5,045 bases of DNA from an uncultured Sulfurovum sp. (GTDB lineage: Bacteria; Campylobacterota; Campylobacteria; Campylobacterales; Sulfurovaceae): contig CAMZLC010000126.1 in the NCBI GenBank assembly GCA_947311605.1, positions 1 to 5,045 on the forward strand, written 5' to 3'. The notes below the pieces were generated by a model. That model did not search any database. It worked only from the letters and a program-made list of their open reading frames with translations, and was not told the DNA's origin. Numbering within the stretch: the stretch's first letter is position 1; every line of letters starts with the position of its first letter. This document shows positions 4,990 through 5,045 of the stretch, piece by piece. The position numbers and the translations under genes are program-made.

Positions 4990-5045
4990 AAGGGAAGCGG
5001 TTCCGTTCCAGCCCTGCCTGATTGTGCTCCACCACCCACCCCACA

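Larger units (their letters stand above)
4791..5045. other. G+C-richer tail with inverted repeats, no convincing gene
   Basis: About 255 bases follow the toxin with base composition unlike the genes before it. The minus strand is open in several frames at once, which is expected of G+C-rich DNA and does not by itself show a gene; none of the peptides resembles a protein that I know. The stretch holds a 12-bp perfect inverted repeat (4855-4918), a compact hairpin (4962-4989) and a 9-base direct repeat, TTCTGAGTA (4827-4835 and 4885-4893), each copy followed closely by CCGGG. It may be the edge of another mobile element or a structured RNA that continues past the window. Confidence 0.55.

Noticed and set aside
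4732..5045. A minus-strand frame open from the right edge of the window for about 100 codons
   Set aside because: It overlaps the well-supported 3' part of the toxin gene, resembles no protein I know, and two other minus-strand frames in the same segment are also open, as expected of G+C-rich sequence.

Overview
The window looks like an accessory or intergenic-rich stretch of a bacterial chromosome. It holds one periplasmic multiheme cytochrome gene, one IS91-family transposase and a small regulator/toxin-antitoxin cluster. A large exported c-type cytochrome with ten CXXCH sites, a moderate to low G+C content and many repeats fit an anaerobic respiring member of the Desulfobacterota (the former Deltaproteobacteria: sulfate, sulfur or metal reducers). 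That placement is inference; no rRNA or other phylogenetic marker is present.

Layout. Bases 1-358 contain no gene. They hold a possible terminator for the minus strand (131-173) and a cluster of related repeat units arranged as inverted and direct copies (about 168-339) that ends 20 bases from the cytochrome stop codon. Bases 359-1942 (minus) encode a cytochrome of the octaheme tetrathionate reductase (Otr) type, with a C-terminal extension carrying two further heme sites, ten in all. Bases 1943-2494 are mostly non-coding and hold a cluster of short palindromes that could be an operator or promoter region for the cytochrome. Bases 2495-3721 (plus) encode an apparently intact IS91-family HUH transposase with two candidate catalytic tyrosines, followed at once by a compound hairpin (3728-3773) and a strong Rho-independent terminator (3782-3834). 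Bases 3937-4790 (plus) hold an XRE regulator, a RelB/ParD-like antitoxin and a ParE/RelE-like toxin that overlaps the antitoxin by 13 bases and is interrupted by an in-frame TGA at codon 13. Bases 4791-5045 are G+C-richer, carry inverted repeats, and contain no convincing gene.

How the parts relate. The cytochrome stands alone as an electron-transfer enzyme of the periplasm; no quinol dehydrogenase, maturation gene or regulator for it lies in the window. The XRE regulator, antitoxin and toxin are spaced like one transcription unit, and a perfect 7-bp inverted repeat upstream of the regulator is a plausible autoregulatory operator. The transposase sits between the two groups. If it works like IS91, its initiating end is on the side of the toxin-antitoxin cluster and its terminating end faces the cytochrome. 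The points most worth a second look are the ten-heme Otr variant, the nonsense-interrupted toxin beside an intact antitoxin, the structured DNA after the transposase, and the unexplained repeat cluster after the cytochrome.
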